This document shows, piece after piece, positions 24,368-32,902 of a DNA stretch of 44,892 bases. A model generated the notes under the pieces. That model ran no database searches, was not told where the DNA came from, and saw only the letters and a list, made by a program, of their open reading frames with translations. The translations under genes were made by a program, and so were the position numbers. Numbering within the stretch: the stretch's first letter is position 1; the number at the start of each line of letters is the position of its first letter. The DNA is from Bacillota bacterium (GTDB lineage Bacteria; Bacillota; Limnochordia; Limnochordales; ZCTH02-B6): assembly GCA_017656145.1 (NCBI GenBank), contig JACDOI010000018.1:1-44892 (forward strand), in the 5' to 3' direction.

Positions 24368-25191
24368 CTCTGGCACCCCGGGCACCAATGCCAGCTGCGC
24401 CCGCTCCGCACGATCCTGGCGACGGCCGTGCCGCACCGGGGACACGGACGGCCGGACCGTCCGTAGACCGCCAACCATTCCTGAAAGCGGCCGGGCGCGC
24501 CCTCGCCGTTGACGTAGTCCCGGATCGTGGTGCCGCCGTTCGCCAAAGCGTCGCCGAGCACGGCCCGAACGGCGCGCCACAGGCGTTCGATTTCTGCCGC
24601 GGACAAAGACCCCGCGGGTCTTCGAGGATCGATCCCCGCCCTAAAGAGCGCCTCGTCCGCGTAGATGTTGCCAAGACCCGCAACCTGCCGCTGATCCAAG
24701 AGAAACGCCTTGATAGGCGCCCGCCGGCCGGAAGCCAGCGACGCCAAAACTTGCGGGGTGAACTCTTCCGAAAGAGGTTCCACACCCATGCGGGCCAGCC
24801 CCGGCGGCCCGGCGGGGTCGTTTCGGCCGCTCAGCCAGTGGACGGTGCCCAACGTTCTTGTGTCCGTGAAGCGCAGCTCATCGCCGCCTTCGAGGACAAA
24901 GACCACCCGGGTGTGCGGATGCCGCACCGCGTCCTGGGCATCGACGGTCAACCGGCCAGTCATCCGAAGGTGCACGACGATGCAGCTCCGGTCGTCCAAG
25001 TCCAACAGCAGGAACTTTCCCCGGCGGCCGACCCCGGCAAACCGCCTGCCCCGCACCCCGGCCGCAAACGCCCCGGGTTCGGCGTTGCGGACGATCCGGG
25101 GGAGCAGGACTTCCACGTCCGCCACCTGCCGGCCGGGCAGCGTTCCCGCCAGGTGCCGCCGGACCGTTTCCACCTCGGGCAGTTCAGGCAT
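24364..25191 (-). CDS. mutM: Formamidopyrimidine-DNA glycosylase (Fpg)
   Basis: Base-excision repair enzyme that removes 8-oxoguanine and nicks the abasic site. About 275 residues. The mature N-terminus PELPEVETVRRHLAG supplies the catalytic Pro and Glu, RRGKFLLLDLDD carries the conserved Lys, GLGNIYADEALFRAGIDPRR is the H2TH motif, and the C-terminal zinc finger is CPRC...CPGC (near residues 249-273). ATG at 25191 lies inside the last codons of polA (8-bp overlap). The order polA-mutM-coaE is widespread in Bacillota, which supports all three calls. Confidence 0.95.
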   Translation of the reverse strand: MPELPEVETVRRHLAGTLPGRQVADVEVLLPRIVRNAEPGAFAAGVRGRRFAGVGRRGKFLLLDLDDRSCIVVHLRMTGRLTVDAQDAVRHPHTRVVFVLEGGDELRFTDTRTLGTVHWLSGRNDPAGPPGLARMGVEPLSEEFTPQVLASLASGRRAPIKAFLLDQRQVAGLGNIYADEALFRAGIDPRRPAGSLSAAEIERLWRAVRAVLGDALANGGTTIRDYVNGEGAPGRFQEWLAVYGRSGRPCPRCGTAVARIVRSGRSWHWCPGCQR

Positions 25192-28015
25192 GCGCCCCGT
25201 GCCCTTTCTCGATCGGAACTGTGTCCAACCAGTTCGGTCCCGCCGCGACGTCCACTTCCAACGGGACCGAGAGCTGGACGACGTTGGCCATGCAGTCCCG
25301 GACCAGGGCGGCGGTTTGCTCCAGCTCCTCGCCGGGCACCTCAAGAACCAGCTCGTCGTGGACCTGCAGCAGCAGCCGGGCCCTCAAGCCCTCCTTCCGC
25401 AGGCGGCGCTGGACTTCCACCATGGCCAGCTTGATGATGTCCGCCGCGGTGCCCTGGATCGGCGTGTTCATCGCGGTCCGTTCCGCGAAGCTGCGCCGGG
25501 CGTAGTTGCGGGACTTGAGATCGGGCAAATAGCGGCGGCGCTTAAACAGCGTGGTGACATATCCCTGTTCCCTGGCGGCCGCCACCACGCCGTCAATGTA
25601 ACGGCGCACTCCCGGGTATCGCTGAAAATAGTCGTCAATGTACTTTTGGGCATCGGCCTGGCTCAGGCCCGTCCCCCGGGCCAGGCCGTAACTGCTGATC
25701 CCGTAGACGATGCCGAAGTTGATGGCCTTGGCCGCAGTCCGCATGTCGCCGGTGACCTGCTCGGGCTTGACGCCGAACACTTCCGACGCGGTGCGAACGT
25801 GGATGTCCTGGCCCCTGCGAAAGGCGTCGATCAACACCTCGTCGCCGGACATGTGGGCCAAAACCCGCAACTCGATCTGGGAATAATCGGCTTTGAGCAA
25901 AACCCATCCGGGCCCCCGGGGAATGAAGGCCTGCCGGATGCGCCGGCCCGCTTCGGTGCGCACCGGGATGTTCTGCAGGTTGGGATTCGCGCTGCTCAGG
26001 CGCCCGGTCGCGGTCACCGCCTGGTTGAAATGGGTGTGCAGCCGGCCGGTGGCCGGGTTGATCAGGGACGGCAAAGCGTCCACGTACGTGCTTTTGAGCT
26101 TGGAGACGAGCCGAAATTCCAGCAACCGCTCAACCACGCGGTGCTCGCCCGCCAGTGCCTCCAGCACCTCATGGTCGGTGGACGGCCCCGTCTTGGTGCG
26201 CTTGATGACCGGCAGCTTCAGTCTTTCGAACAATATGCGGCTTAGCTGGCGCGGAGAGTTGATGTTGAACGGCTCCCCCGCCAGCTCGTGGATCTCAGCG
26301 GTGAGGCGGGCGATCTGGGCGTCCATCTCCTGGGAGAGGGCGGCAAGGTAATCGGTGTCCAGGGCGACGCCTTCCATCTCAGCTTCCACCAGCACGTCCA
26401 CGAGCGGCTGTTCCATGCCGGCGTACAGCTCCCAAAGGCCGTCGCGCCGCAAGCGCTCAAGGAGCACCGGACCGGTCTCCAGAACCGCGCGGAGTTCCTC
26501 ACCCAGAAAACGGCCCACCTCCTCCGGCGACAGCTCGGACGGATCCGGTGCCCGGCGGCCGCCTGCGTTTTCGCTTAGCCGCTGCTTCCACGAAGCGAGG
26601 TAGCGACCGGCAAACTTCATGCTGACGTCCGGCAGCGAGTGGTCGCCTTGCTCGGGATTGATCAGATAGGACGCGAGCATCAGGTCGAGGGCAAGCCCTT
26701 TGAGGTCGGTGCCGTGCCGGCGGAGGATGATGCGCAGCCGCTTGGCGTCGTGGCACCATTTCCCCGCATTCGGATCTTCCAAAAGCGGCGCCAGAACCGG
26801 CTGGGCATCTTTCCACGAAATCCCGGCACCGGTCCGCTGCCCCTGATGCCCGACAGGTACGTAGAGCGCAGTGCGGCCTGCGGCCAAGGCGATCCCCACA
26901 AGTCCGGCCTGCATCCGGTCTTCCGCGGTCGCGGCAAGCGCCACCGCCACCGGTCCTGCCGGTGCGGCCCGGCGCAAGCCATCCATGGCGGCTGCAAGGC
27001 TTTCCCGATCGCGGACGACCTGCACCGCCGCCTCGGGCGCCGCCGGCCGGACCGGTTGCCTGGGGGCCGGAGCCAGCGTCGCTCCCATCTTGTTCAACCG
27101 GTCGAGCAAGCCCTTAAACTCGAGTTCCTGAAAGAGCGCGCTCAAGCGCTCGCGGTCGGCGGGCTGTCTGCGGATTCGCTCGGGTTCAAAAGTGACCGGC
27201 GCGTCGGTGCGGATGACCGACAGCTCCCGGCTGAGCCTGGCTTGTTCCCGGAACGCCCTGAGATTCTCGCCGACTCGCCCCTTGATCTGATCGGCCTGGC
27301 GGAGCACCTCTTCCAGGGACCCGTACTTTTTCAACAACTGAACGGCCGTCTTGAGACCTACCTTGGGCACTCCGGGAATGTTGTCGGAACCGTCGCCCAT
27401 GAGGCCCTTCAAGTCGGGCACCTGTTCGGGCAAGACCCCCAGCTTGTCCACGACGCCCTGCACGTCGAGCCGCTCCATGTCCCGGATTCCCTTGCGGGTC
27501 AACAGCACCGTGACCCCATCGGCCACAAGCTGCAGGCAGTCCCGGTCGCCGGTGACGATGAGCACTTCAAGCCCCCGCTCCCGGCCTTGCCGGGCCAAAG
27601 TCCCCAAGATGTCGTCGGCTTCGTACCCCTCGACCCCGTACACGGCCAGATTCAACGCATCCAGCAACTGTTCCACCCGGGCGATCTGGGGCCGCAGGTC
27701 GTCGGGCATGGACGGCCGGTTCGCCTTGTAGTCGGCATACAGCTCATCGCGGAACGTCGGCCCAGCCCGGTCCAGCGCCACCGCCGCGTACTCGGGCTGC
27801 TCTTCGTCCAGCAACGCCAACAGCATCTGGGTAAAGCCGTACACGGCGTTGCTGGGCTCGCCCGTGGACGTGGTTAGGCTGGGCAAAGCGTAGTAGGCCC
27901 GGTGGATAAGGCTATAGGCGTCGATGAGGACCAGTTTCCCTTGCCGGACGGAACGGGCCGGGCCGGTTCGGGCGTCCTCGCCCTGGATCGTGCGGGCACG
28001 GTGCGTGTCCGCCAT
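25184..28015 (-). CDS. polA: DNA polymerase I
   Basis: Repair and Okazaki-fragment polymerase, about 943 residues. The 5'-nuclease domain starts at VLIDAYSLIHRAYYALPSL and includes GYEADDILGTLARQ and GLMGDGSDNIPGVP. The middle domain has lost the 3'-5' exonuclease DxE motif (VAVALAATAED where active enzymes have a D-x-E), so proofreading is probably absent, as in Taq and Bacillus Pol I. Polymerase motifs are intact: A in KADYSQIELRVLAHMSGD, B in MRTAAKAINFGIVYGISSYG, C in LLLQVHDELVLEVP. ATG at 28015 has GGGAG at eight bases and is preferred over the ATG six bases upstream. The open frame to 28408 is spurious. It starts the polA-mutM-coaE-mgsA run of overlapping genes. Confidence 0.96.
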   Translation of the reverse strand: MADTHRARTIQGEDARTGPARSVRQGKLVLIDAYSLIHRAYYALPSLTTSTGEPSNAVYGFTQMLLALLDEEQPEYAAVALDRAGPTFRDELYADYKANRPSMPDDLRPQIARVEQLLDALNLAVYGVEGYEADDILGTLARQGRERGLEVLIVTGDRDCLQLVADGVTVLLTRKGIRDMERLDVQGVVDKLGVLPEQVPDLKGLMGDGSDNIPGVPKVGLKTAVQLLKKYGSLEEVLRQADQIKGRVGENLRAFREQARLSRELSVIRTDAPVTFEPERIRRQPADRERLSALFQELEFKGLLDRLNKMGATLAPAPRQPVRPAAPEAAVQVVRDRESLAAAMDGLRRAAPAGPVAVALAATAEDRMQAGLVGIALAAGRTALYVPVGHQGQRTGAGISWKDAQPVLAPLLEDPNAGKWCHDAKRLRIILRRHGTDLKGLALDLMLASYLINPEQGDHSLPDVSMKFAGRYLASWKQRLSENAGGRRAPDPSELSPEEVGRFLGEELRAVLETGPVLLERLRRDGLWELYAGMEQPLVDVLVEAEMEGVALDTDYLAALSQEMDAQIARLTAEIHELAGEPFNINSPRQLSRILFERLKLPVIKRTKTGPSTDHEVLEALAGEHRVVERLLEFRLVSKLKSTYVDALPSLINPATGRLHTHFNQAVTATGRLSSANPNLQNIPVRTEAGRRIRQAFIPRGPGWVLLKADYSQIELRVLAHMSGDEVLIDAFRRGQDIHVRTASEVFGVKPEQVTGDMRTAAKAINFGIVYGISSYGLARGTGLSQADAQKYIDDYFQRYPGVRRYIDGVVAAAREQGYVTTLFKRRRYLPDLKSRNYARRSFAERTAMNTPIQGTAADIIKLAMVEVQRRLRKEGLRARLLLQVHDELVLEVPGEELEQTAALVRDCMANVVQLSVPLEVDVAAGPNWLDTVPIEKGHGAHA

Positions 28016-28078
28016 GGGCATCGCTCCCGGTGCGCGAAACGCTTGGAAGGGGCAACTGGCCCCCGCCAAGCTGCGTTC

Positions 28079-28087
28079 AGTATAGCA
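28079..28087 (-). promoter_or_regulatory. Extended -10 promoter element for polA
   Basis: On the minus strand TGC followed by TATACT matches an extended -10 (TGn-TATAAT type), about 64 bases before the polA start codon. There is no good -35, which extended -10 promoters tolerate. The remaining gap up to the SLH gene has no gene. Confidence 0.45.
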
Positions 28088-28268
28088 TGAGCCCGGGGGC
28101 AAATCCAGCCAGACCCGGTTCGGCCGACGGGCGCCATTTCTGGACGCCCCCCCCTCCGGTGCCTTGACTTGCTTGAAGGACTCCTCCTGCGGCCCAGGAA
28201 TCGCCCTAAGTGATAGAAGATGCAGTGTCTCCCCATCCATTATCGACGTGCGGGGAGTGTGAGCGGAG

Positions 28269-29537
28269 ATGTTGAGATTGAACCGCAAGCTCCGGATGCT
28301 CGCCGGGATCGGCTTGGTCACCGCCTTGCTGCTTGTGCCGGCCTGGACCCTCCTGTCCGCGGGCGCGGCCGTCCCTCCCACCGGCTGGGCAGCCAGCCCG
28401 GCGGGCACCGGCCAAAACCCGGGGGGAACTTCCGCCGCGGGTACCCGAGAGACCCCAGACGCCGGACGGGTTCAAGACGACGGGCTGCAGGCGGGTGAAC
28501 CCGACGACCGCTTGTCCCGCGCGGAACTGGCGGTCATGCTGGCGGAATCCCTGGACCTGGACAGCCCGGCATCGTCAACATTCGCCGACGTGACCGGACA
28601 TTGGGCCGGGCCGGCCATCGCGGCCGTAGCCGCCGCAGGGCTGATGGACGGTCAGCCCGACGGGACGTTCCGGCCGGAGCGGGCGGCCACCCGGGCCGAA
28701 GCGGCCATTGCCGTCTTGCGGGCCGCCAAGCTCGATGAGCTTGCCGACGCGGCAGCCGTCCACCTGTCGGCGGAAAGCCCGTTTCCCGACGTCCTGCCTG
28801 TCCACCGGGCGTTTCCGGCCATCGCCTTGCTGGAGCACATCGGCGCCTGGCCGGTCCCCGCCGGTGAACCATTCGGCCCCGAAGAGCCGGTCTTTCGGGA
28901 CGAGGCCGCCCAAGCACTGGAGGCCGCGCTCCGCATGGAGATCGCCAGCGGCCGGCTGGTTCAGGTCAACGCGCCGGGAAGAAGCTTGAGCCTGGAGGAC
29001 GAAAACGGTCGGCGCCGGGCGTTCGTCCTCGGGCCGGACACGCTCATCGTGCGCAACGGCGCCGCCGTCGAAGCCAGCGAGCTTCTTCCAGGAGACCAAG
29101 TCCAGGCGGTGGCCGACGCCACCGGCCAGCTGAAAGCGGCCGCAACGTCCGGCCAGGAGCGAACGCGGGCCGCCGAAATCGGTGCGGCGGCCATGGAATT
29201 GCTCCAGGAACTCTTGACGCCCGAGCAAACCGCCGCGATCCTGGCACGGGACTGGGACCGGGCAGGCCAGGAGCTCCGGGAGTCGCTCTACAACCAGCTT
29301 CTGGCCCGCGGGGCCACTCCCGACGAGGCGGCGGCTATCCTGTCGCAGGATTGGGACGCCCTCGAGGAGCACGGCAAGGAGCGGCTGACTGCCCTGGCCA
29401 CCCAGCGGCTGCCGGTCGATCCGTCTCTCATCCGGGCTTTGCTGGATCAAAACTGGGAGGAGGCCCGGAGCCAGGCGGAAGTGGAGGTGCTGGAATACTT
29501 GCTCAACCGGCTCCTCCAGACCTCCGCCAACGCTTGA
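28269..29537 (+). CDS. Secreted SLH-domain protein with C-terminal DW repeats
   Basis: Cell-surface protein of 422 residues. A signal peptide (about residues 1-33, MLAGIGLVTALLLVPAWTLL) is followed by a Gly/Thr/Pro-rich linker, then SLH modules: DRLSRAELAVMLAESL, TFADVTGHWAGPAIAAVAAA with GLMDGQPDGTFRPERAATRAE, and a degenerate third. SLH domains bind pyruvylated wall polymers or, in diderm Bacillota, peptidoglycan. Residues about 228-290 (SGRLVQVNAPGRSLSLEDEN) look like a small beta domain. Residues 317-349, 350-382 and 383-416 are three copies of a 33-residue unit starting TPEQTAAILARDWD, TPDEAAAILSQDWD and VDPSLIRALLDQNWE. The ATG at 28269 abuts GCGGAG; TTG at 28278 has better SD spacing. 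The function of the repeat is unknown. Confidence 0.8.
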   Translation: MLRLNRKLRMLAGIGLVTALLLVPAWTLLSAGAAVPPTGWAASPAGTGQNPGGTSAAGTRETPDAGRVQDDGLQAGEPDDRLSRAELAVMLAESLDLDSPASSTFADVTGHWAGPAIAAVAAAGLMDGQPDGTFRPERAATRAEAAIAVLRAAKLDELADAAAVHLSAESPFPDVLPVHRAFPAIALLEHIGAWPVPAGEPFGPEEPVFRDEAAQALEAALRMEIASGRLVQVNAPGRSLSLEDENGRRRAFVLGPDTLIVRNGAAVEASELLPGDQVQAVADATGQLKAAATSGQERTRAAEIGAAAMELLQELLTPEQTAAILARDWDRAGQELRESLYNQLLARGATPDEAAAILSQDWDALEEHGKERLTALATQRLPVDPSLIRALLDQNWEEARSQAEVEVLEYLLNRLLQTSANA

Positions 29538-29701
29538 GCATCCAAGCGCGTCCGTCCGTTCCGGGATCGCGCCGGCCGGACTGGCTCTGGGGGGATGTCT
29601 CGACTGATGCACCGGGTGATTTCCGGTACAACAGGCTAACGGACACCGAGGATCAGCTTCCTGCCCCGAAGGGCTTGACTCAGACGGCATGGACCGGGCC
29701 C

Positions 29702-29730
29702 TTGAATCCGGCGGTGCTCTATGTTATGAT
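29702..29730 (+). promoter_or_regulatory. Sigma-A promoter for tRNA-Leu
   Basis: TTGAAT (29702-29707), 17 bases, TATGAT (29725-29730). The -10 matches 5/6. Transcription would begin near 29737, about 58 bases before the tRNA. The stretch 29538-29701 after the SLH gene shows no gene. Confidence 0.7.
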
Positions 29731-29794
29731 GGATTCCGTCCGCAAGGGCTCGAACCGGGGCCGACAAGTCCAGCCAGCCGGGACGGGTCAGCAC

Positions 29795-29880
<86 letters not shown>

Positions 29881-29887
29881 GGATGGA

Positions 29888-29921
29888 AGGGCGTTCCGGG
29901 AAACCGGGCGCCCTTTGCTTT
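29888..29921 (+). terminator. Intrinsic terminator after tRNA-Leu
   Basis: Stem gggcg-tt-ccgg, tetraloop gaaa, ccgg-g-cgccc, then tttgcttt. It begins 8 bp after the tRNA CCA end and fits a Rho-independent terminator with a short interrupted U-tract. Confidence 0.75.
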
Positions 29922-29989
29922 CCGATGCCGGGCGATGCACGAGGGGCAAGGGGAATTCCGGGCGGATCGGCTGCCGAAGTCCGGGCTGT

Positions 29990-30796
29990 TCACGCCGGGC
30001 GCATGCTCAACAACAAGATGATTGCCGCCACCGCCCATGTGTAGTAGGCAAACGGCGCAAGGCGCCCGCGCGCAACGAACCGAACGAACGCCGCTATGGC
30101 CGTGTAGCTCGACACCGCCGCCGCGGCGGCGCCGGCGGCCAAAATCCGCAGGTCGCCATTGGAAAACAGCCCTTCAGCCCACAGCCCGGCCGCCTCCACC
30201 GCGGCTGCGCCGAGAATGGCTGGAACAGCCATCAGGAACGCGAACCGGGCCGCGGCCTGACGTTCGAGGCCGCTCAACACGCCCGCTCCGATGGTAACGC
30301 CGCTGCGGGAAAGCCCCGGCAAGACCGCCATCGCCTGCGCAAGCCCCATGGCCAGCGCCTGGCGCCAGCCGGGCTCCCCCTTCCGCTGCCCAAAGGTAGC
30401 CCGGTCGGCGAAAAGGAGCAGCGCGCCGGTGAGGATCAGCATGAGCGCCGTCACCCGCACCGAACCGAAGACCGCCGCCACCGCGTCCCGAAACAGCAGC
30501 CCGGCGACAGCCAGCGGGACGGTGGCCATAACCAAGAGCCAAAAAAGCCGGCGGCCTTCGGCCGCGCCGGCTCCCTGCCCGCCCAATACTCCCGCCGCCA
30601 TCCGGACGAGATCCCCCCGGAAATACACCGCTACCGCCGCGAGGCTGCCCAAATGGACCATGACGTCGAAGGTCAGCGCGTAGTCGCTGGCCCCTAAGAG
30701 ATGCCGCGCGATGACCAGGTGCCCCGAACTGCTGACGGGAAAAAACTCCGTCACGCCCTGGGTAATTCCGAGCAAGACCGCCTGCCACATCGTCAT
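29990..30796 (-). CDS. uppP: Undecaprenyl-diphosphatase (UppP/BacA)
   Basis: Integral-membrane phosphatase that recycles undecaprenyl pyrophosphate to the carrier lipid for peptidoglycan and glycan export; confers bacitracin tolerance. About 268 residues. The two active-site motifs are GITQGVTEFFPVSSSGHL near the start and PGLSRSGVTIGAGVLSGL in the second half. About eight hydrophobic segments are visible, the last being YYTWAVAAIILLLSMR. ATG at 30796 has GGGGGA seven bases upstream; the longer open frame to 30967 reaches the palindrome and is not supported. Confidence 0.95.
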   Translation of the reverse strand: MTMWQAVLLGITQGVTEFFPVSSSGHLVIARHLLGASDYALTFDVMVHLGSLAAVAVYFRGDLVRMAAGVLGGQGAGAAEGRRLFWLLVMATVPLAVAGLLFRDAVAAVFGSVRVTALMLILTGALLLFADRATFGQRKGEPGWRQALAMGLAQAMAVLPGLSRSGVTIGAGVLSGLERQAAARFAFLMAVPAILGAAAVEAAGLWAEGLFSNGDLRILAAGAAAAAVSSYTAIAAFVRFVARGRLAPFAYYTWAVAAIILLLSMRPA

Positions 30797-30936
30797 CGGC
30801 CGGTCCCCCAACAATAGCCGCAACGCCGGTTGCGGCCCGATTCCGCCGTTCAGATTACCATACATCACCGGCCTTGGCCATATCCCACAAGCCCGGTCGG
30901 GTTCGACGGTCCTGGCAGGCAAGGGATCCCGTCGAA

Positions 30937-30961
30937 TGTACGGAACAATATGTTCCGTACA
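30937..30961. promoter_or_regulatory. 25-bp palindrome between uppP and pepF
   Basis: Arms tgtacggaaca and tgttccgtaca with centre ata form a perfect inverted repeat in the 198-bp divergent gap. It is 33 bp before the pepF start and 141 bp from uppP. The symmetry and length suit a dimeric repressor operator. The core GAAC-n5-GTTC resembles a LexA box but with the wrong spacer. The regulator is unknown. Confidence 0.6.
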
Positions 30962-30994
30962 GGCCAACGCATAAGACGAACAGGGGTGAAGGCT

Positions 30995-32803
30995 TTGAGC
31001 AGTCCGTCAGCGCCCGCGACTGTGCCCAAGCGGGCCGACATACCCGAGCAGTACCGCTGGCGCCTTGAGGACCTGTACCCGGACGACAACGCCTGGGAGG
31101 CCGACTTCCGAAAAGTGAAAGACGCCCTGCCGCGTCTTGCGGAGTTCCAGGGTACCTTAGCCCAATCGCCGGCCCGGCTGGCGGAATGCCTGCGGCTGCG
31201 GGACGAAACGGCAGAGCGGTTTGAGCGGGTGTTCGTGTACGCCTTTACCCGCATGGACGAAGACAGCACCAACGCCACGTATCAGGCCCTCCACGACCGG
31301 AGCCAGCGGCTGGCGGTGGAACTGCACACCGCAATAGCCTTTATCGAACCCGAACTGCTGCAAATGCCCGACGATCGAATCCGGGAATACCTGGAAAGCC
31401 CCGAGCTTTCCCTCTACCGGCACCACTTGGAGGACATCGCTCGCCACAAACCCCACACGCTCTCGCCGGCCGAGGAAGCGATTCTCGCCGCGGCCGGCGA
31501 GGTGGCCCAGGCGCCGGCCAACGTGTTCGACATGTTTCACGACGCCGACCTGAAGTTCCCCTCCATCCGGGACGAAAACGGCGAGGAAGTAGAGGTCACC
31601 CACGGCCGCTACATCCGGCTCATGGAAAGCCGGGACCGCCGGGTCCGCCGGGAGGCGTTCCTAGCCCTGCACGGCACCTATCAGAAGTGGCGCCACACCC
31701 TGGCGGCTACCTTGTCCGCCAGTGTTCGGAAAGACGTGTTTTTCGCCCGGACTCGCCGGTACGGCTCGGCGCTGGAAGCCGCCCTGCACCGGGACAACAT
31801 CCCCGTTGAGGTGTACACGAATCTCATCAACACCGTCCGGTCCCGGCTCGACCTGCTGCACCGCTACGTAGAGCTGCGGCGCCGGCTTCTCGCCGTGGAC
31901 GAGCTGCACATGTACGACTTGTACGTTCCCCTGGTGCCGGAAGCGGACATCCGCATCCCTTACGAACAGGCGACCGATATGGTACTGGCGGGGCTGAAGC
32001 CGCTTGGCGACGAGTACATCCGCATCGCCCGGCAAGGTCTTTCGGACCGTTGGGTGGACGTTTTGGAAAACGCCGGCAAGCGCAGCGGCGCGTACTCCAT
32101 CGGCGCCTACGGCGTGCACCCGTACATTCTCATGAACTACGAGCCCAACCTCGACAACGTGTTTACACTGGCGCACGAATTCGGCCACGCGGTCCACAGT
32201 TATCTTGCCGACAACGCCCAGCCGTACGTGTACTCCCAGTACACCATTTTCGTGGCTGAGGTGGCTTCCACCCTCAACGAGCACCTTCTCTTTCACTACC
32301 TGTTGCGGGAAACCGAGTCGCCCCTAAAGCGGCGATACTTGATCAACAAGTACCTGGACAACGTGCGGGGGACGGTATTTCGGCAGGTGAAGTTCGCCGA
32401 GTTTGAAAAGCTCATCCACGAACGGGTGGAAGCCGGGGAAGCCCTGACGCCCCAGTACCTGTGCGACGAGTACCACCGGCTCGTCCGGGAGTACTACGGG
32501 TCCAGCATTGTGGCCGACGACGAGATCGCTGTGGAATGGGCCCGCATCCCCCACTTTTACCGGGCGTTTTACGTGTACAAGTACGCCACGGGCTTCGCGG
32601 CGGCGACCGCCCTCGGTCAAGCCATCCTCGAGGAAGGCGAGCCCGCGGTCCGGCGCTACTTGGATATGCTGCGGGCAGGCGGTTCCGACTACTCCTTGAA
32701 CCTCTTGCGCAACGCCGGCGTAGACATGACGAAACCCGACCCCATCTTGAGGGTGATGGACATCTTCGAAGAGATGTTGAATGAGCTTGAGGCCCTCAGC
32801 TGA
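30995..32803 (+). CDS. pepF: Oligoendopeptidase F (M3 metallopeptidase)
   Basis: Cytoplasmic zinc peptidase that cleaves peptides of roughly 7-17 residues. About 602 residues, the standard PepF length. The zinc motif HEFGH is at residues 394-398 (LAHEFGHAVHSYL) and the third ligand Glu lies in FVAEVASTLNEHLL. The N-terminal IPEQYRWRLEDLYPDDNAWE and the C-terminal DPILRVMDIFEEMLNELEAL match the M3B family ends. TTG at 30995 has AGGGG eight bases upstream; GTG nine bases earlier overlaps the SD. A 25-bp palindrome precedes the gene, and a strong hairpin follows directly after the stop. Confidence 0.94.
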   Translation: MSSPSAPATVPKRADIPEQYRWRLEDLYPDDNAWEADFRKVKDALPRLAEFQGTLAQSPARLAECLRLRDETAERFERVFVYAFTRMDEDSTNATYQALHDRSQRLAVELHTAIAFIEPELLQMPDDRIREYLESPELSLYRHHLEDIARHKPHTLSPAEEAILAAAGEVAQAPANVFDMFHDADLKFPSIRDENGEEVEVTHGRYIRLMESRDRRVRREAFLALHGTYQKWRHTLAATLSASVRKDVFFARTRRYGSALEAALHRDNIPVEVYTNLINTVRSRLDLLHRYVELRRRLLAVDELHMYDLYVPLVPEADIRIPYEQATDMVLAGLKPLGDEYIRIARQGLSDRWVDVLENAGKRSGAYSIGAYGVHPYILMNYEPNLDNVFTLAHEFGHAVHSYLADNAQPYVYSQYTIFVAEVASTLNEHLLFHYLLRETESPLKRRYLINKYLDNVRGTVFRQVKFAEFEKLIHERVEAGEALTPQYLCDEYHRLVREYYGSSIVADDEIAVEWARIPHFYRAFYVYKYATGFAAATALGQAILEEGEPAVRRYLDMLRAGGSDYSLNLLRNAGVDMTKPDPILRVMDIFEEMLNELEALS

Positions 32804-32834
32804 CCGCCCGGCGGGGATCTCGCCCGCCGGGCGG
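32804..32834. terminator. 12-bp hairpin immediately after pepF
   Basis: Arms ccgcccggcggg and cccgccgggcgg with a seven-base loop start at the base after the pepF stop. The AIR-synthase-like gene converges from the other side. There is no U-tract. Confidence 0.6.
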
Positions 32835-32902
32835 CCCCCGGCCTCCCACGGACACCTGCCGCTTGAGCCCCAACCGGCCCATTGCCCGGTCCGCTTCGCG
32901 CG

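Noticed and set aside
30941-30957. LexA/DinR box upstream of pepF
   Set aside because: The GAAC and GTTC half-sites are five bases apart; the Bacillus box needs four, and the symmetry extends beyond it.
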